A stretch of DNA of 64,000 nt from Siphonodentalium dalli (Eukaryota; Mollusca; Scaphopoda; Gadilida; Siphonodentaliidae): the NCBI GenBank assembly GCA_032622095.1, contig CP136064.1, positions 176,904,247-176,968,246 on the forward strand. The letters run 5' to 3'. The notes beneath the pieces were generated by a model. The model had not been told where the DNA came from. It did no database searches and saw only the letters and a list, made by a program, of their open reading frames with translations. Made by a program: the position numbers and the translations under genes. Shown here in pieces: positions 1-10,700 of this stretch (the first letter of the stretch is position 1; the number at the start of each line of letters is the position of its first letter).

Positions 1-2
1 TG

Positions 3-200
3 ATAGATTTCCTGAAGAAAGAGCAAGCTTACCAGGAAGCAACCGTCATCCAATTGAGAGCGGGTGGAAGGATTGGCCCACGCAAGATGCGATATCGCAA
101 AGTTGACAATTCCATCAGACATTTCAAGAGAGTTTTCGGCGCAGGCGAAATAGATATTCTCGAATACATGGATTCAGTATCAAACAGTATCAAACATTAA
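3..200 (+). CDS. C-terminal end of an unidentified protein (partial, open at left edge)
   Basis: A single frame is open from the left edge for 65 codons and ends at TAA 198-200. The peptide is basic in the middle (GGRIGPRKMRYRKVD) and acidic near the end (GAGEIDILEYMDS), with no membrane segment or signal. AATAAA follows 65 bases after the stop, as expected for a last exon. I do not recognise the family. The balanced composition and the correctly placed polyadenylation signal favour a real 3' end over chance. It could be a host last exon or the tail of a transposon-encoded protein. No splice acceptor can be judged because the frame runs off the edge. Confidence 0.4.
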   Translation: MDFLKKEQAYQEATVIQLRAGGRIGPRKMRYRKVDNSIRHFKRVFGAGEIDILEYMDSVSNSIKH

Positions 201-264
201 TGTGCTATAATTCATGTTATGTTATATTGATAGTATTTGTTATATATATATATCTTGAGTATTT

Positions 265-270
265 AATAAA
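265..270 (+). promoter_or_regulatory. candidate polyadenylation signal AATAAA
   Basis: A canonical AATAAA lies 65 bases after the stop codon at 198-200. The hexamer is common by chance in AT-rich DNA, so its position is the only support. Confidence 0.35.
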
Positions 271-1054
271 TTTGTTGAAATATATCACATGTGCATTTCT
301 TCGTTCATAATGCAAATATGAGCCCTCTACGCGCTGTATTCCTCGAGTTTTGAATTTTCCAAAAACCCCAATTATCCTCATCGTCCGGCCGCTCATCGCC
401 GTCGAAATTAGCCATCGCCACCATTCCCAGTAACAATTATGATAAAAACTATAGTCGGCAGCTCTGTGATGTTGAGGATTATCACACCTGCCCCAACACC
501 TACCCGAAACAATAGCCGCCGGGTGAACAGGACGACCCCGTATTAACAATATCTGCCATCTTAGACTGGAGAAAAAGATTTTTTAAGTACTTATTTAATT
601 TTGTGTTATATGACCCTTTTATTGCCTCCTGTCTAGGATCCACTGAAGTCCCTAACATGATAAACTGATAACAGCCCTAAATGTTCTATAGTACTCAATA
701 GATTTTTTCTTATACAGAACAGCATTGGTTTCTGTTCTAGGAATAAAATCCATGAACAACTCCAATGTTAATCTTCTGACCTCTCGATGGCCCCTAAAGT
801 TCATTCAACCATGACCATATGAACTACCATAGGCCTTTTAATATAGCGATGCTTTATACCATTAACGTATTAAGGAAATACATCTTATAACCCACGATGG
901 CTAAACTAGCTTAATTTAAAAAAATCAGATTTGTCTCCGGGGGATAATGTTTCTCTTATATCTCACAGTGCCACCGCCAATGTGAAGCCTGTTATCATCA
1001 GGAAACCACAATTCATCCATCGGATTAAACTCGAATCCGATATGTATTTTGGAC
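271..1054. other. no recognisable gene
   Basis: I see AT-rich sequence without coding signal. A 110-codon frame on the minus strand (217-549) shows no family motif. Confidence 0.5.
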
Positions 1055-1057
1055 TAA

Positions 1058-2626
1058 GGTGACGTTTACACATAGCCGGTGAAGCCGTTACCCGGCGAAC
1101 CCATTAGCCGGCGAAGGTTGGGCAGAGTGTTTACACATCGCCGGCGAAGATAAGCATATATTCATGTGTCTCCTTTACTTGTTAATAGTTTTCGTTTTAG
1201 TTCTCACTGAACTGCAATATGATATTGCTGTACACCTGTAAACATCTAGCCGCTTCCTGTTAGAGATATGGTTGGGCAGTATAGTGAAATGAAACTTTTT
1301 ATAAATGGAAATGCCGAAATGATTAATATCCAACTCAAACTTTCAGGTATTGCTATTGGTAATTTTATAGATATTTAAACAACATTGTTAATGGTTTGTT
1401 TGGGTTCATAGACAGCCTGTGAAGTGAGTGTCGCACCAAAAGCATGGTCATTGTCAGTTTTGATATCTTTTCGTCGCATACATCTACAAATTGGTGTCTA
1501 ATCATTCGGATTGGATTTTATATTATATAAATTATATAAGTTTCAACAATGCGAATCAAATGTGACACATTTTCCGATTGCACATTATACAATAAAATAT
1601 GTTTTTCATTTTACTCGGGCGTTCACCATGTATATAGGGCCGTGGCGATGGGGGTGTCTCATCCCAACTTTAATCAAAATATTCAAAAGCTGGAAATTTC
1701 ATACCTGACACGGCAATAGTTGGAAATTTGACATTAGCAATATGTTGAAATTGTTCTCGTAGTTTTATTTTCAACAATTTGTTATTGGTGAGTTATGTAG
1801 GCAACATTTGCTTAATTTTTGGCCAAATTGTTGGACTGAAATGGCCATCAGTTGGAAATGATCCAACCTTAGAGGTGCGTCAAGTTTGGAAAATGTCCAA
1901 CAATTGGAAATCTTAGGGCTGGATGCTAGGATTTTGCAATTTTCAGGGTTCAGATTAAAATAAATTCTCACACCTGGCCATAACCACGGTCGGTCGATAA
2001 ATTCCAAAGATGAACAGTCCCACACCTCCAAATCAGGCCCTCTAGACCCGTCCCTGTGTACATATGTCCACGGCGCACTCAGATTTAGATTATTGAACTA
2101 ATTGTCCATTAAGTTTGAATCCATAGAAACGTGCCATCCCATTTCTTTCACATATACATGGACATACATGTACATGAATTAATTACCTCGAATGCGCATG
2201 CACATGCAGAGTACGTGTACCATCATCGGTTAGTATTTATAATAATAGCTTATAACCAAGGTGCGTGACCACCGACGGACAGCTGATTAGAGACAATAAA
2301 ACTGGCACACTGACCAATATATACACAGGTGAAAAGCGGGCTGGTCTATCAGCGATTGCACAATAATATTGTTCGAGTTAATTGTTGAAAGGTAATCACC
2401 CATGACGGCATGGCCCCAGATAAGCATCTAACTTAACAGCAGAGCGAATTAGAATCCATACGACAATCAGGTGCTTGTACTAAATCATTTTATCCAAAAG
2501 TTGAAAACCGTATAGCTGAGTATCCGGATAGCCGTAATTCTTATCCGGCGAAGTATAAACACTCTATTGTTATCGCTGCCGGCTAAAGCGAATGCGATCT
2601 TCGCCGGGTAATGTATAAACACCCCC
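1058..2626. mobile_element. PIF/Harbinger-like non-autonomous DNA transposon
   Basis: The block is bounded by TAA on both sides (1055-1057 and 2627-2629). The left end starts GGTGACGTTTACACATAGCC; the right end, reverse-complemented, starts GGGGGTGTTTATACATTACC. Both ends carry repeated GCCGGCGAAG-type motifs (about 1070-1150 and 2525-2615). A 3-bp TWA duplication with G-rich ends and a TTTACAC/TTTATAC motif is characteristic of PIF/Harbinger elements. No transposase frame is visible, so it is non-autonomous. It carries a copy of another element at 1634-2056. Superfamily is inferred from termini only. Confidence 0.6.
1634..2056 (+). mobile_element. copy of the CAGGGACGTGGC-type TIR element
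   Basis: The ends are degraded forms of CAGGGACGTGGC and its complement (GGGCCGTGGCG near 1637, CGTCCCTG near 2050). The interior repeats the phrase GTTGGAAATTTCCAAC in various forms. The same family occurs at 18471-18778, 41149-41970, 53076-53722 and 55731-55968. It is nested inside the Harbinger-like element at 1058-2626. Confidence 0.5.
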
Positions 2627-2629
2627 TAA

Positions 2630-4942
2630 GACAGTCACATATAATTTTTTTTTTTTTTAGTTATCGCAGCATGCATGAATTCTAAGTCGAAAAATAAAAT
2701 AAAATCGTATCAAACCCATATTCGAAATCGATCTGTATTTTGGCTGAGAAAAAAAACAAATAAAACATTTAGTTCCGATTGGATATTTGTTTTTGAGTTG
2801 TCGCACCATGCGTAAGTGTCTACGGACAGACGTCTCGCGACAGACGGACGAATGACGAGTGGTCAATCCGGACGTCGACACTATGTGTACACTATCATGG
2901 TATGGGTACACATAAAATGGGACGTGAAACTAACAGCGGTTTATATAAGGGATGCGATGACATTTCACGTAACTATTCGTTGTTTGTCCGCGTAAAGGAA
3001 TAGTCCCAGACAAATCATACTCGTTGGGGTATTATGTAATGGCGTAAATTCAATGAAATATCTGTTCAAACTAAATCAATAATAGTCACAAACATCGAGT
3101 TAGCGTACGGAGCGTTTTTGGACTGTAAACAATAGACAAGCCGGAAGTCAAATGTCACGTTTGCGCAACAATAATACATTTTGGTACACCTGGCACTGTT
3201 TCCCGTTATACAATGACCGTTACATATCATTATTATAGAATGGGTGTAATGAATGGAATACGGGTCGGATCATGTCATAAAGCTGGGTAGAACAAATTTG
3301 GTAGATCCAGACCGACATGTTATAGATGATCGTCAAGCTGAACGGTTTGGTACAATTAGATGCATGTATTATCGAATAGTGACACAAATTGTCAGCTATG
3401 GATAATCTTTAACAAAACACGATATAAGTCAATCTAACACACGCATATTTCTAAAACTTCATTGATCCGCATCATGCATACCTGACATTTATTTTATGAA
3501 TGATCCGCGTTACCAGATCCACTTTGCCAAGCGCGAACAACCCGGCAGTCTAGTAAATTACACGTGTCTCGACTATCTCGACTTTTGCACATTGACATAG
3601 TTTTATTTTCCACATATTTGTTCTGTAAGAACTGTGACACGATTATGCATGGACAATTGGCATATACATGATTACCAACGACGCAATAGATATTATGCAC
3701 AAACGCCCAGAATTGAAAACAAATAGCAAAATCGTAAACAAAATAAATGAAAATGGACTAGATTCAAAGCTAAATACACATGAAACGACACATTCCACAA
3801 CACAGGTAGATTCCGGAATAATTTGCTACTAGTAGTATTGGAATAATAGAAGTGATCCGCTGTGTCTGTGTTTCCTCTATATATGAAGAGAGAGTACATT
3901 GACATATCATTCTAGTAATTACATCGAATTATTTATGTTTCTAAAATGACAATAATAATCAGAAGTTCCCTTTGAGGGCCTTTATATACTAGACATTAAT
4001 CATTCTCCATTGGCAACGGCAATAAAGGCATGCATCAATGATCATGGCGCTATAGTTCGATTGGATGTTGACACGGAGAAGCACCATCCAAGGTTTGTTA
4101 AATAGAAATCAGAAAAGTAAACAGTATTACAATTGATATCTGTCATGAGGTCATCAGCCTGAACAACTCCACAAATCGTTGAATTAATCTCGACATAAAA
4201 GTGGATTTATATGGCATATTCTCCAGAGACACTATTCGGACTTTGGACCAAATGATTAGGACGCACATGTAAAGCTTGATATTGGCATAGTAATGCAAGG
4301 TATAGTCAAATAGCATTGCACAAAATTAATAGATTACGTAGAAGAGAGGGGGGAACATAAACGTTTTTTGCATCTGACAATTTTGGGGACACACCACCCC
4401 AAATCCTGCAAACAATAATCTGTTGTTAGCCAACCAATATGAATGCATCAGCCTAATCAACTTTACATAGTTTTGAAACGATCTTCATATAAATGTGGAT
4501 GGAAGTTTATACCATATTATATTCAGGCAAAATACATGGAATAGGATAGTGGCCCACAGTTCTAAACCGTGCAAAGGTTTGACCCAATCTGATTATTGGT
4601 ATTGCACAAGTACCATATGTATCATGTTTCGGGTTTCAAACGATTATAGAGTGAGAAACGCAAAGACTTTACAACATTTGTTTTGAAGCTATCTCAAACG
4701 GAATGGATTGTGTTACAAGCATTTGAGATATCTTATTTCGATCATCGATACGAGACATCGAACGGACAAATCCATCCGGTGAACAAAGGATTACATTGTG
4801 GGAGGCAACGACTTATTCCTGTTATATCATTCACTTTACCAATCTCAACGGCTCGGCCATTTTCCGCTTTGCTTGGAAAGGACCTCTCCCATACTTGTAC
4901 ATAAACACCATATTCGCGTAAGGATACAATACGCGGCCCTTG
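2630..4942. other. no recognisable gene; possible old tandem copy
   Basis: No coding motif seen. Segments near 4150-4215 and 4446-4515 share a diverged phrase beginning CATCAGCCT and including GTGGAT, suggesting an old local duplication about 300 bases apart. Confidence 0.35.
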
Positions 4943-5126
4943 TAACAAGGCGATGACATTGACTCGTTATTATTATAAAGCGCAATTTAGGAGAACGCAG
5001 AGGCCTAGGTTTATGGCATATGTCATATATATATATAAAGTAGTGTAGCCGTATAGGTCTGATTGATAGTTGGGTTGAAATAAATGGTAACACCTTTAAG
5101 ACCTATTATATACATTTTTCTCACGA

Positions 5127-5155
5127 GCTTTCGTCTTTATCAAGACTTTATCAAG
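5127..5155 (-). ncRNA. hammerhead-ribozyme-like core of the Penelope element (degenerate)
   Basis: Downstream of the endonuclease frame the minus strand reads CTTGATAA, a GTCTT/AAGAC hairpin, then GAAA. This matches the hammerhead order CUGAUGA - stem II - GAAA with changes in the first box. Penelope-like elements are known to carry small hammerhead motifs in their terminal repeats. Stem III and the cleavage site are not convincing here, so this is probably an inactive remnant or a chance likeness. Confidence 0.35.
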
Positions 5156-5310
5156 TGACAGACAAACGAGAAATGAGACAAGAAACGTTAAAACTACACG
5201 AAGCGTTGATGATAACGTGATGACGTTGTATCCTAGGTAAACAAGTTGATGGTTACTAAATTCTAGTAGATATCAATTAGGACCTAGTGTATAGGTACAA
5301 TTGAAAGGTA

Positions 5311-6006
5311 TCACGCGGACATGAATCCAGCATCTCTATTGATACCGGAATTTAAACTGTCAAACATTGAAATGTATTTTTGCTCTGTAATCCTGCGACT
5401 GTGAAGGTCCGATAGTCCTCCCTGTATCACTTGGACACGAATGTCCTTAACAGAATGGCGCGGAAGGCAGAAATGGTTCGCAACAGGCAAATCGTTGTGG
5501 TTGTTGATATTCTGTCGGTGGCCAGTGATTCGTCTACATAACGGCTGTCCAGTCTCTCCTATGTAGTGGACATCCGGGCATCGTGCGCAAGTTAAGATGT
5601 ATACCACACCTGTGCCTCGACAGGTGAATAGACCCTTCGGAGTGATCGGATATCCGTCCTTAGAACTAATAGTATCCGAAGATACTAGTTGGCATGTGCC
5701 ACATCTTGGAGTGTTACACGGTTTGGTTCCGATAGAAAGATTAGACGACCGACATTGACTAGAAACAAGCATCTGGCGTAGGTTAGGTGGTTGCCTAGTC
5801 GCCAGTAACGGCCTCTCCTTGAATATGTTCTGAAGTAGATCATCTCCGTCCAGAATATGCTGGGACTGAACCAGAATGAGTCTCATTAGTTTAGTTGCGG
5901 GGTGATGTGTCACAACAAGCGGAAAGCGTTCTTTAACGTCAGAACATTTATACTCGGCCCTGGTAACAAGGCGATGACATTGACTCGTTATTATTATAAA
6001 GCGCAA
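5311..6006 (-). pseudogene. Penelope-like polyprotein, C-terminal linker and GIY-YIG endonuclease
   Basis: The 231-residue frame opens with a stretch typical of the linker after the RT domain (RFPLVVTHHPATK, then PNLRQMLVSSQ). It continues through a Cys cluster, CNTPRCGTC (about residues 97-105), to a GIY-YIG nuclease core: VVYILTC and HYIGETGQPL about a dozen residues apart, then an Arg in RRITGHR and a Glu in RRITEQKYISMF near the end. In Penelope-like elements this nuclease nicks target DNA for reverse transcription. The listed start is not the natural one: the RT half is missing and the frame begins where the inverted copy joins. Family identity is strong; activity is not expected. Confidence 0.8.
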
Positions 6007-6395
6007 TTTAAGAGACTATCGGACCTTCACAGTCGCAGGATTACAGAGCAAAAATACATTTCAATGTTTTACAGTTTCAATTCCGGTATCAATAGAGATG
6101 TTGGATTCATGTCCGCGTGGTTGTAGTCTTACTGTGATATCTTATTGCAACTAACATGCAGCTATATACCTTTCAATTGTACCTATACACTAGGTCCTAA
6201 TTGATATCTACTAGAATTTGGTAACCATCAACTTGTTTACCTATGATACAACGTCATCACGTCATCATCAACGCTTCATGTAGCTTTAACGTTTCTTGTC
6301 CCATTCCTTGAATTGTCCATTTTGAAGGTCAAGGTGAGGTGGGGTACCCCAAGCCGTAAATATCAACAACAACGATATTGCTACCTACGGGGAGC

Positions 6396-7076
6396 AACGT
6401 TATTAGCATCTGCAGAATTATGCAGAGAGAAAATGCTTTCCTATTTTTAGAACGCAACACATGTTTACGTCGCGTTGGTGATTGAGGTTCACAACGGGGT
6501 TAATTGACTGTCCGCTCTTTGCGACGATGAGGTTCACGGCGGGAACTATTGACCAACACTCACAATTTCGTCTTTTGCATCAGATACCAACACCTCGACC
6601 GATCGGGACGAAACTTGGTACGTGAGTGTAGTTTGACCAGGTGGTCGTCGCTGTCGTATTGGCGAGCCCGTGCGACGCCCGTGCAGCGCATGCGCAGACG
6701 AGATATCGGAAACGGGTGGAGCTATCGACTTGAAATTTGGTATGTGAATGTATCTTGCGCCGGGTACAAATTTTATCGGGTCGCCGAGCCCGTGCGACGC
6801 CCGTGCAGCGCATGCGCAGACGAGATCTCGGAAACGGGTGGAGCTATCGACTTGAAATTTGCTATGTGAATGTATCTTGCGCCGGGTACAAATTTTATCG
6901 GGTCGCCGAGTCCGTGCGACGACAGCTTCGCGCATGCGCAGACCAGATCTCGGAAACGGGTGGAGCTACCGGGTACAAATTTTTCTCATTGAAACGCGTG
7001 GAGCTAAAAATTAAAAAAAAATATTTTAAAAATGTCATGTTTCGGACAAGCCGCCGGTGGCGGGCTAACCTGCTAG
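6396..7076 (+). mobile_element. Helitron, non-autonomous, copy 1
   Basis: The 3' end has the Helitron signature: a hairpin CCGCC-GGT-GGCGG (7051-7063), nine bases, then CTAG (7073-7076). There are no terminal inverted repeats. The interior holds a 122-bp tandem repeat. Homology to copy 2 (7077-8045) starts at CAACGTTATTAGCATCTGCA (6394 here, 7344 there). The left border is not defined, since the 5' end seen in copy 2 is missing. No Rep/helicase coding is present. Confidence 0.65.
6660..6965 (+). repeat. 122-bp minisatellite inside Helitron copy 1
   Basis: About two and a half units are seen, each with CGCATGCGCAGAC, then CTCGGAAACGGGTGGAGCTA, then ACTTGAAATTTG. Open frames on both strands here are by-products of the repeat. 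Confidence 0.75.
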
Positions 7077-8045
7077 TCTACTATATAATTTGAGACTTTC
7101 GTATATATATGTGTGTACATATGTGAGTACTTCATGGAATCGAAAACGCGTGTACAGATTGAGCTCAAATTTCGTATATAAGTGTAAAATCCCACGGACA
7201 CCGTCGTGGTCGCGTTTTGGAGAAGCTCAGAGCACCCGTTCTCCAATCTCAGTCACAAAAACGGCACTGCGGTGGTTAATCAAGTGATAATTTAATGAGC
7301 GTTTGTTTTTGACGCATCGCTATAAAGAGCGTCTGTTTACCATTCAACGTTATTAGCATCTGCAGAGAGATATACGGGAACAATATTTTTGAGTGGTTTC
7401 CTATGAGGGGAGATTTATTGGATGCCATAGTACTCTTGCAACATCATTGTTATAGTATGTATGACACTTAGGTCAGGGCTTAGGGGGGGGGTAGTTAGTG
7501 TGGATATAGGCATAATGCTTCTCAGAAATCCCGGTTACAAACCAACACTCACAATTTCGTCTTTTGCATCAGATACCAACACCTCGACCGATCGGGACGA
7601 AACTTGGTACGTGAGTGTAGTTTGACCAGGTGGTCTTCGTTGTCGTATTGGCGAACCCGTGCAACGCCCGTGCAGCGCATGCGCAGACGAGATCTCGGAA
7701 ACGGGTGGAGCTATCGACTTGAAATTTGGTATGTGAATGTATCTTGCCCCGGATACGAATTTTATCGGGTCGCCGAGCCCGTGCGACGCCAGCTTCGTGC
7801 ATGCGCAGACCAGATCTCGGAAACGGGTGGAGCTATCGACTTGAAATTTGGTTTTTGAATAGCCCGGACAACGTCGGGCTCAACAATTTTTCATCGGGTC
7901 AGTTCTTTCCGCCCGATGTACCTTAAATCTTTTAGGGACGGGTACCATAATTTCTCTTGATTAAAAAGGCACAATTAACTCGTTGAAAAGCCAACAAAAT
8001 GTCATGTTTCTGACCAACGCCGCCAGTGGCGGGCTAACCTGCTAG
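7077..8045 (+). mobile_element. Helitron, non-autonomous, copy 2, inserted directly against copy 1
   Basis: It starts TCTACTATATAATTTGAGAC, with the TC and TCTA-type start expected of Helitrons, immediately after the CTAG of copy 1. It ends with hairpin CCGCC-AGT-GGCGG (8020-8032), nine bases and CTAG (8042-8045), followed by T. The stem is identical in both copies; one loop base differs. The interior shares the 122-bp repeat family with about two units near 7660-7860. At 969 bp it is too short to encode a Rep/helicase. Confidence 0.7.
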
Positions 8046-8279
8046 TATCATATATTTCTAGATTTAGTTACAAACTTTATATTTGTACATTGTACAAAGA
8101 AATGTTTGACAAATGTATCTATATCAATATTACCATCGGGGTCATTAAAAATTAGATACGACGAAACAAAATTTTGAAGGGTGAGGAATAATAGGATCAT
8201 AGGTAAATTTAATTTATGGACGCTTGTTAATTTTCATTGGACTACATGTATCAGGTAAATTTTTATATTTCAAATGATG

Positions 8280-8870
8280 ACAGGAATGTGGAAAGTTGAA
8301 CTACCAAGTAATACTGGCTATCCACACGCAGAGATATACATGTATATAAAAACCAAAGTAGAAGATGGCTGCTGGCGACCATGTTTTCCAAAGAAATTCA
8401 AAGCATTCAATAGCTCCCATCTAGTGGTCACCCCGAAGATCAATATGACGTTTGGTGACTATCAGATGGGGGATGTGGTCTTCGGTCTATTCGGAAAAAA
8501 TAGATTACTCTCATCCTGGTTATCCAGAAGATCATTGTGGAATCTGGTGACGATCGGACAAGGGATGTCGTCTGTGGGATCTACCAAATTATTTAGCCAT
8601 AAAAATAGTAAAACTCAAGATCACCGCTGGCAGTGATGTTTTCACAAGGAAATTTTGAGAAAAAAATATGGCTCCCGTCTAGTGGTGACCTAAAATATCC
8701 ACATGAGAAATAGTTCTCCAATAAATGCTGGCTGCAGGGTGCGCCAATTGATTCAAATTTGAAATTTAACAGGGTATACTGCTGGTGGCCATGTTTTCCC
8801 CGCAAATTTGATAGACGAATGAACAAAACCACTGAATCCGTTGAATCAATATGCGTATACACAAATATAT
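8280..8870 (+). repeat. degenerate ~155-bp tandem repeat (AAGATGGC...CCATGTTTTCC family)
   Basis: Phrases such as GCTGGCGACCATGTTTTCC, GCTCCCATCTAGTGGTCACC and GGGGGATGTGGTC recur in diverged form near 8365, 8625 and 8778. The same family forms a clearer array at 14575-15225 and reverse-strand pieces at 33293-33395 and 60490-60835. Confidence 0.55.
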
Positions 8871-9179
8871 ATATGCATCGTTATCCACACTACTGGTATA
8901 TAAAGGTACTGAAAATAACTATAGTATACTAGTATACACAAAATAAACCATATATTATGGCTATGGGTTCTAATATCCGAACATGACAGCTGAGAACTTG
9001 GTGTGAATTGAAGAGTAGTGGGGTCTCAAGAATATATACCCCTCCACGTTAGAAACATGCCATTAAATAGCATAAGTATAATCTAGCTCGAAGACAGAAG
9101 TGATCCATCAAACCGCTCTTAATTCAACCAGGTCATCACACCCCATGTATGGTAGATCACATGATGATCTAGGTGGAAT

Positions 9180-10692
9180 CGGGCTTCTCAAAGTACCGCC
9201 GGTACCACACATGCCGGTACCGGTATCGATACTTTGCTAGTACCGCGGTTCCGGTACCGGAACTGGCAAGCCATTTTATAGTTCTAGGTATATCTGGAGG
9301 TAATACAGTGCTGAAAACCACAAGCCACGAACTCTATTATTAACTTGAACTAATGATAATTTGATATCATAATAAAGAAACTATTTCGGGATATTAGATA
9401 CCATTTTGGAATATACTAACAAACTTTCCCGTATAGTTTAGTGATGCGCAAATGACAACATAGACAATTCAATCAACACAAATAGAACTATTCGTTGCAC
9501 ACGTTTTGTGGTTTTAACTTATTGTTCTGCTGTGTGTGATAAACTGATAGAAAGTAACGTGACACACGTCGGTGGTTTCCACTTCACAATATTCAATCAG
9601 AATAAATGTATTTGCAAAGTCGCGCGGTCGGCCATTTTAAATCTAAACAATAATGAGTCAAGTTAGGCAACAATTTCTCTCCACGAGTTCCTATACCAAA
9701 TATGAACTATAATGTCTATTCAGCAAATGACATGTACATTGTGCACGGTTCGTGGATATTCGTTCCCAATTTTATTATATAACTGGAGGTTCCATGAGTC
9801 CCATTTAAATTCAAAATGGTCTACCTTATATATGCAAACTGATACGACATGTGAACCGGTACGTGTGTATGTGATTAATCAAAACGTGTGGGCCATAATT
9901 GTGGGTGGGTCGTTGGTGAATACATGATAAGAAATTGTAACTGGGTTTAGTGTATAATTGCCACAACTGGGCAAAAATAAATGCAAAAGCATAAGTTGCA
10001 ATCACAAGTTCCCAACACAAAATAATCTTTGAAGATTAAAACAATATCACAAGGCCGTGCTTTCAAAGAATTGGAATTCAACCATTGAAGAGTTATAATA
10101 GACACATAAAAACCAGGAACCACCCTTCCGTGACTGACCTATCGCGCCATGAATACAATCACGACCGATGCGCATCGCATGTAGTTTAAAGAGCGAAACT
10201 TGATACTACTGTATTTTGCCAAACAGCCTGCTGTGTGGGTGAGGTCGTTGGTGAATAAATGATAATAAATTGTAACTGGGTTTAATGTATAAATGCCAGA
10301 ACTGGGCAAAAATAAAGGCAAAAGCATAAGTTGCAATCACAAGTTCTCAACACAAAATAATCGTTGAAGATTAAAACAATATCACAAGGCCGTGCTTTCA
10401 AAGAATTGGAATTCAACCATGGAAGAGTTATGATAGACACATAAAAACCAGGAACCACGCTTCCGTGACCGACCTCTCGCGCCATGAATACAATCACGAT
10501 CGATGTGCATCGCGTGTAGCTTAAAGAGCCAAACTTGATACTACTGTATTTTGCCAAACAGCCTGCTGATCTACGAACGTGCATATATGCAACCACAGTA
10601 CAGAGTACCGGCGGATCTGCACGCCAATACCGTTATCGCAAAAAAAATGCCCGAGTACGCGGTACCGGTACTGCGTACCGTTGAGAAGCCTG
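9180..10692. mobile_element. hAT-type non-autonomous DNA transposon
   Basis: The 8-bp sequence GGTGGAAT flanks the block exactly (9172-9179 and 10693-10700). The ends are CGGGCTTCTCAA on the left and, read inward, CAGGCTTCTCAA on the right, the CAG...TTCTCAA form seen in many hAT elements. Palindromic GGTACCGG-rich segments lie just inside both ends (9197-9270 and 10607-10680). No transposase is encoded. Exact 8-bp duplication plus terminus type makes hAT likely. Confidence 0.75.
9898..10567 (+). repeat. 335-bp tandem duplication inside the hAT-type element
   Basis: Two near-identical units of 335 bp run from the GTCGTTGGTGAATA region (9909 and 10244) to GCCAAACAGCCTGCTG (ending 10233 and 10568). 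A few substitutions separate them, so the duplication is fairly recent. Confidence 0.8.
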
Positions 10693-10700
10693 GGTGGAAT

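Larger units (their letters stand above)
4943..6302 (-). mobile_element. Penelope-like retroelement fragment with inverted partial copy
   Basis: The minus-strand body (5311-6006) encodes a GIY-YIG endonuclease end. About 50 bases at 5960-6008, the start of the retained coding part, recur in direct orientation at 4943-4992. The 3' part (about 5171-5413) recurs inverted at 6010-6302, including the last coding codons. Direct and inverted partial duplications of this kind are typical of Penelope-like insertions. The RT domain, which should precede the endonuclease, is absent, so the copy is 5'-truncated. The inverted copy stops before the hammerhead-like segment at 5127-5155. Confidence 0.75.

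Noticed and set aside
217-549. 110-codon minus-strand frame near the left edge
   Set aside because: No motif, odd composition, and it overlaps the likely 3' UTR of the frame at 3-200.
1771-2031. 86-codon minus-strand frame
   Set aside because: Lies wholly inside a non-coding CAGGGACGTGGC-type element and is not kept in the other copies.
6546-7093. Overlapping frames of 77-129 codons on both strands
   Set aside because: They follow the 122-bp Helitron minisatellite; the repeat length and base composition keep frames open by chance.
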